DNA from: Bacillota bacterium
GTDB taxonomy: Bacteria; Bacillota; Clostridia; Acetivibrionales; JANLFN01
DNA: 64,000 nucleotides
Assembly (NCBI GenBank): GCA_023397675.1
Contig: JAEWTV010000042.1
Span: 5,935-69,934, forward strand
Direction: 5' to 3'
Both the position numbers and the translations under genes were made by a program. Below, piece by piece: positions 61,044-64,000 of this stretch (its first letter is position 1; every line of letters starts with the position of its first letter). Under the pieces are notes generated by a model that saw only the letters and a program-made list of their open reading frames with translations, was not told the DNA's origin and did not search any database.

Positions 61044-63161
61044 TTAAATGTCCATATCTATTGAGTTTGTGCTACTATTGGAAACCTTTCCAGCTTTGCT
61101 GGATTTGTTCCATCCGATTGTTGTGCGTTTAACAATGAAATCTGTCACTAGCAAGGTTGCAGGCAGGGCTAATATTATGCAAACAAAGCTAATCAAGGTT
61201 CCTCGCCCAATCATTGTTGCAAACTGTCCTATCATTTTTACCTTTGCAATTAACCCAACAGCAATAGTAGCTACCGCAAGTGTTAATGCACTTGTTATTA
61301 TTGAAGGTCCTGTTCCGATAACCGCATTTTTCATAGCCTGGAACTTATCATGAAACTGCAGTTCTTCCCTGTAACGGCTTACCATCAGTATTGAATAGTT
61401 TACCGTCGAACCAAGCTGTATTGCACCGATAGTCATTGAAGCTATAAAAGGAAGCGTTGTATTGGTGTAATACGGCAATCCCAAATTAATAAATATTGCA
61501 AGCTCGATTATACCAACCAATATCAAAGGCATTGATACCGATTTGTATGCAAAAAGCAGTATTACCAGTATTGCGAGTATAGATATAATATCAACTGTTT
61601 TTATATCCTGGTCGGTAAGCTTTATTAAGTCCTTCATAAGCACCGCTTCTCCGCACAGGTAATAATCCTTCCCAAAATACTTTTCTGCTGTTTTCTGAAT
61701 CGTATCAAGAGTACTATCTGTGCTGTCTTCTCCGGCTTTTGTCGTAAGATTTATCATAGCCATTCTGTATTTGTCTCTTTCAAACTGGTCCTTTAGCTGC
61801 TGAGGAAGAAAATTGTCGGGAATAACAGAATCGGCAAAGGATTCTGTGGACTGACTGTCTTTAACATTTGGAATAGTTTTTAGGTCAGATACAAATGCTT
61901 CTTCTTTTTCTCTGGGCTGTGATTTTTCTGTTATCAGATAAATAACTTCACTAATGTTGAATTTCTCCTTAACTGCATCCGTATCCTTCATGGACTGCAT
62001 ATCTGAAGGCATTGCATCCATTATATTGTAAAATATTTTAGTATTTGATTTTCCGTAAATTGCAGGTATAAAAAGTATAAGGAAAATTATAAATATAATT
62101 TTATATCTTTTTGTAACAAATTCCGCAGTACCTTTAAAAGTAGGCAGAACAGGCCTGTGTCTTGTCTTGTTAATTAGTTTGTCAAAAGTAAGGAGTAACG
62201 CAGGAAGTACTGTAAGAGCAGTTATTACACCTATAATAACACCTTTTGCAAGTACTATGCCCATGTCTTTTCCGATTCCCAGCTGCATTGGAATCAATGC
62301 CAGGAAGCCCGATGCAGTAGCAAGAGAACTCGCTATTATGGCAACCGATGTGGAACACATAGCCTTTTGCATAGCCTGGTATTTATCGGGGAACTTCTTT
62401 CTTTCCTGTTCATACCTGTGGTAAAGGAATATTGAGAAGTCCATGGTAACACCCAACTGCAAAACTGCTGCAAGAGAGCTTGTTATATATGAAATTCTTC
62501 CCTGAACAAAGTTGGTACCCATGTTAAACGCAATTGCCATTCCTATAGAGACCAGAAAGATTACTGGTATTGCAAATGAATCAAGTGCTATTCCGATAAT
62601 GATCATAATAAGTACTACGGCAGTTATTATATAGGCTATCTTTTCATCATCCATGAGATTGCGGAGGTCGGTTAATAAGGCTGCCATTCCACCAAGCTTA
62701 CTCTGGCTGTCCATGATACCTCTGATTTGTTCAACAGCCTTGTATGTTCTGTCCGAGCTGGCTGTTTCATTGAATTGAATGTTCATCAGTGTTGTATCAC
62801 CTTTAATAAATTGCTTCTTAAGACTGTCCGAAATCATGTCAAGAGGTATCCTTGTATCCGATGAGCTATCAATCCAAAGTACCTTTTCAACACCATCCAC
62901 TTTTTCGATCTTGTCTTTTATTGCCTGAGCTTTCCTGATATCTGTAATATCTGTTAAAAGTAAGGCACTGCCCGCAGATTTAAAACTTTTATCCAGAATT
63001 TTTTCGCCTTGAACAGAATTTAAGCTAGTCGGCAAATAGGATAAAATGTCATAATTGATTTTGGTTAACATCATACCAAAAACTGCAAGCAAAAAGATTA
63101 CAGCGCTTATTATCAGGACTGCAACATGATTCTTTGTTATGAGGCGGCTGAATCTTTCCAA
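61044..63161 (-). CDS. MMPL/RND-family exporter
   Basis: The 705-residue membrane protein has twelve predicted segments in the RND pattern: TM1 (about 13-33), an extracytoplasmic loop, six TMs (about 165-365), a second loop, and six more TMs (about 535-680). MMPL domains are readable as FAIPVIFLVSIGMAIAF and GVTMDFSIFLYHRYEQER, and again near QLGSTVNYSILMVSRYREE. MMPL proteins export lipids or hydrophobic compounds; the substrate is unknown. It lies between marR and the exported partner. Confidence 0.9.
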   Translation of the reverse strand: MERFSRLITKNHVAVLIISAVIFLLAVFGMMLTKINYDILSYLPTSLNSVQGEKILDKSFKSAGSALLLTDITDIRKAQAIKDKIEKVDGVEKVLWIDSSSDTRIPLDMISDSLKKQFIKGDTTLMNIQFNETASSDRTYKAVEQIRGIMDSQSKLGGMAALLTDLRNLMDDEKIAYIITAVVLIMIIIGIALDSFAIPVIFLVSIGMAIAFNMGTNFVQGRISYITSSLAAVLQLGVTMDFSIFLYHRYEQERKKFPDKYQAMQKAMCSTSVAIIASSLATASGFLALIPMQLGIGKDMGIVLAKGVIIGVITALTVLPALLLTFDKLINKTRHRPVLPTFKGTAEFVTKRYKIIFIIFLILFIPAIYGKSNTKIFYNIMDAMPSDMQSMKDTDAVKEKFNISEVIYLITEKSQPREKEEAFVSDLKTIPNVKDSQSTESFADSVIPDNFLPQQLKDQFERDKYRMAMINLTTKAGEDSTDSTLDTIQKTAEKYFGKDYYLCGEAVLMKDLIKLTDQDIKTVDIISILAILVILLFAYKSVSMPLILVGIIELAIFINLGLPYYTNTTLPFIASMTIGAIQLGSTVNYSILMVSRYREELQFHDKFQAMKNAVIGTGPSIITSALTLAVATIAVGLIAKVKMIGQFATMIGRGTLISFVCIILALPATLLVTDFIVKRTTIGWNKSSKAGKVSNSSTNSIDMDI

Positions 63162-63242
63162 TTACTATCACTCCTTCGGTTTTATTATTTTTCGAATTAA
63201 TAACATTTCGAGTCTCAAAGTATTATTGTAAAAAATTATTAG

Positions 63243-63713
63243 TTAAGTAAAAAACAGGTCATTAAAGCTATTGTTTACCTTTGATAATATCGAAATTGCA
63301 GTTTGTCTTTCCTCAGCTGTAAGTATTCCGAAAATTTTTTCTGCAACCTTTCCCTTTAGCTCCATTACAGAATTGTAAATCTCCATGCCCTTTTGTGACA
63401 ATTTGATAAAAACCTGTCTTCTGTCGTCTCCTATGTCCCTTTTTCTTTCCACGTATTCCTTTTTGATTAGCCTGTCAATTGTTACGGTAGGTGTACCAAA
63501 ACTTACCCCGAGCATGTTTGCAATTTCCGACATACTCCTCATTTTCTCATTTCCTATAACAACAATTGTATTTATTTCGGCTATTGTCAGGTCTTTGAGA
63601 TCCTTGTACAAGTTTTTCTTGTTTTCCAGTCTGGTGTATTTATCAATAAGTTGCCTTAAAAGTTCATCTACAAGCTTTATCTCATTCGTAATATCGATAC
63701 TGATTTTAATCAC
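63243..63713 (-). CDS. MarR-family transcriptional regulator
   Basis: The 156-residue winged-helix regulator has the MarR HTH (SMSEIANMLGVSFGTPTVTIDRL) and wing (KRDIGDDRRQVFIKLSQKG) between about 59 and 110, flanked by dimerisation helices. It is first in the marR-MMPL-partner gene set and lies 81 bases upstream of the exporter, so repression of the set is inferred. The GTG start at 63713 sits inside GAGGTGA, which is itself a good ribosome site, so start choice is uncertain. Confidence 0.88.
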   Translation of the reverse strand: MIKISIDITNEIKLVDELLRQLIDKYTRLENKKNLYKDLKDLTIAEINTIVVIGNEKMRSMSEIANMLGVSFGTPTVTIDRLIKKEYVERKRDIGDDRRQVFIKLSQKGMEIYNSVMELKGKVAEKIFGILTAEERQTAISILSKVNNSFNDLFFT

Positions 63714-63751
63714 CTCAATCTAATATATTTAATTTACGATATTTCATAATT

Positions 63752-63778
63752 CAAATATATTACATTTTAATATATTTG
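63752..63778. promoter_or_regulatory. Likely MarR operator
   Basis: A perfect inverted repeat has ten-base arms CAAATATATT (63752-63761) and AATATATTTG (63769-63778) around a seven-base spacer, 39-65 bases upstream of marR. A partial copy (TAATATATTTA) lies at 63721-63731. Position and symmetry suit an autoregulatory operator; the base composition is AT-rich, so chance similarity is possible. Confidence 0.6.
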
Positions 63779-63884
63779 TTAAACTTAATAATTACTGAAT
63801 AATAACTATATTAACACTTTATCCTTATTATAATTAAAATTTTGTTGAATTACTTCAATTTTCATATTCCAAATAAGTCATGTA

Positions 63885-64000
63885 CCACCGGCTTAGCCGG
63901 TGGCTTGATTAAGCCCTATAAGGGCATAATACTGGCGGCGCTACTCGCGCCCGAAATTACTGCCAATCGCAAAACTTTTACAGCGGCCGCCCCTCCGGGC
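63885..64000 (+). mobile_element. GC-rich hairpin cluster, possible end of an IS200/IS605-type element (partial)
   Basis: The DNA turns abruptly from AT-rich to GC-rich. It contains a perfect eight-base hairpin CCACCGGC-TTA-GCCGGTGG (63885-63903), GCCCT-ATA-AGGGC (63913-63925), GGCGC-TACTC-GCGCC (63937-63951) and GCCC-CTCC-GGGC (63989-64000), the last probably extending beyond the window. Subterminal hairpins are typical of IS200/IS605 ends. No transposase or tnpB coding is visible, so the call is tentative and the boundary near 63880 is a guess. Confidence 0.4.

Noticed and set aside
1..64000. tRNA or rRNA genes
   Set aside because: No cloverleaf with the GTTC-A-A T-loop and no rRNA-like stretch was recognised in the intergenic regions.

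Overview
The window is AT-rich, low-GC Firmicute DNA with AGGAGG-type ribosome binding sites. It carries a fused Bacillus/Clostridium-type flagellar-chemotaxis gene string, the sporulation genes spoIIGA-sigE-sigG, a bifunctional AdhE and MurT/GatD. Together these point to a motile, spore-forming, fermentative anaerobe of class Clostridia. A Ruminiclostridium-like relative is my inference; no marker here fixes the species.

Layout. (1) 1-28052, all on the minus strand and read right to left: flgB-flgC-fliE-fliF-fliG-fliH-fliI-fliJ-motE(ylxF)-fliK-flgD-(TIGR02530 gene)-flgE-flbD-fliL-fliM-fliY-cheY-fliO-fliP-fliQ-fliR-flhB-flhA-flhF-flhG-PilZ gene-cheB-cheA-cheW-cheC (cut by the window edge). 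This is the Bacillus fla/che order plus a PilZ-domain gene between flhG and cheB. Many junctions overlap by 1-11 bases. Three non-coding interruptions stand out: a 430-base heptamer-repeat block between flhA and flhB, a 16-bp perfect hairpin between flgE and flbD, and nested hairpins upstream of flgE. (2) 28377-31774: topA-trmFO with a clear terminator before flgB. (3) 32014-35544: a MerR regulator diverging from a flavin reductase that has a textbook 19-bp-spacer MerR promoter, an exported protein made of two tandem metallo-beta-lactamase domains, and an AraC regulator. (4) 35725-38411: comM-dprA. (5) 38551-40663: a TetR regulator with a consensus promoter, an aldo/keto reductase and a small orphan gene. 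(6) 40755-49286: the cell division and sporulation block, read murA'-divIB-sbp-ftsA-ftsZ-spoIIGA-sigE-sigG-ymxH-nrdR. Its first gene, murA, lacks about 107 N-terminal residues. (7) 49496-52906, plus strand: murT-gatD and an RlmI-like methyltransferase. (8) 53066-59402: a homocysteine methyltransferase-family gene ending inside its pterin domain, an orphan, degU/degS and adhE. (9) 59526-63713: marR, an MMPL/RND exporter and a secreted partner. (10) 63885-64000: a GC-rich cluster of hairpins that looks like the end of a mobile element and runs off the window.

How the parts work together. Region 1 encodes most of the flagellar basal body, rod, hook and export apparatus plus the chemotaxis core; no motA/motB, flagellin or filament-cap genes are present here. 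Regions 6 and 7 cover division (FtsZ, FtsA, DivIB), wall modification (MurT/GatD amidation of lipid II) and the mother-cell and forespore sigma factors. The promoters I read there match sporulation logic: a Spo0A-box promoter with a 21-bp spacer before spoIIGA-sigE, and a sigma-F-type promoter before sigG.

The most unusual items are the truncated murA at an apparent rearrangement junction, the degenerate heptamer repeats, the duplicated exported MBL protein, and the GC-rich hairpin cluster at the right edge. I do not see a clearly new multi-gene system.
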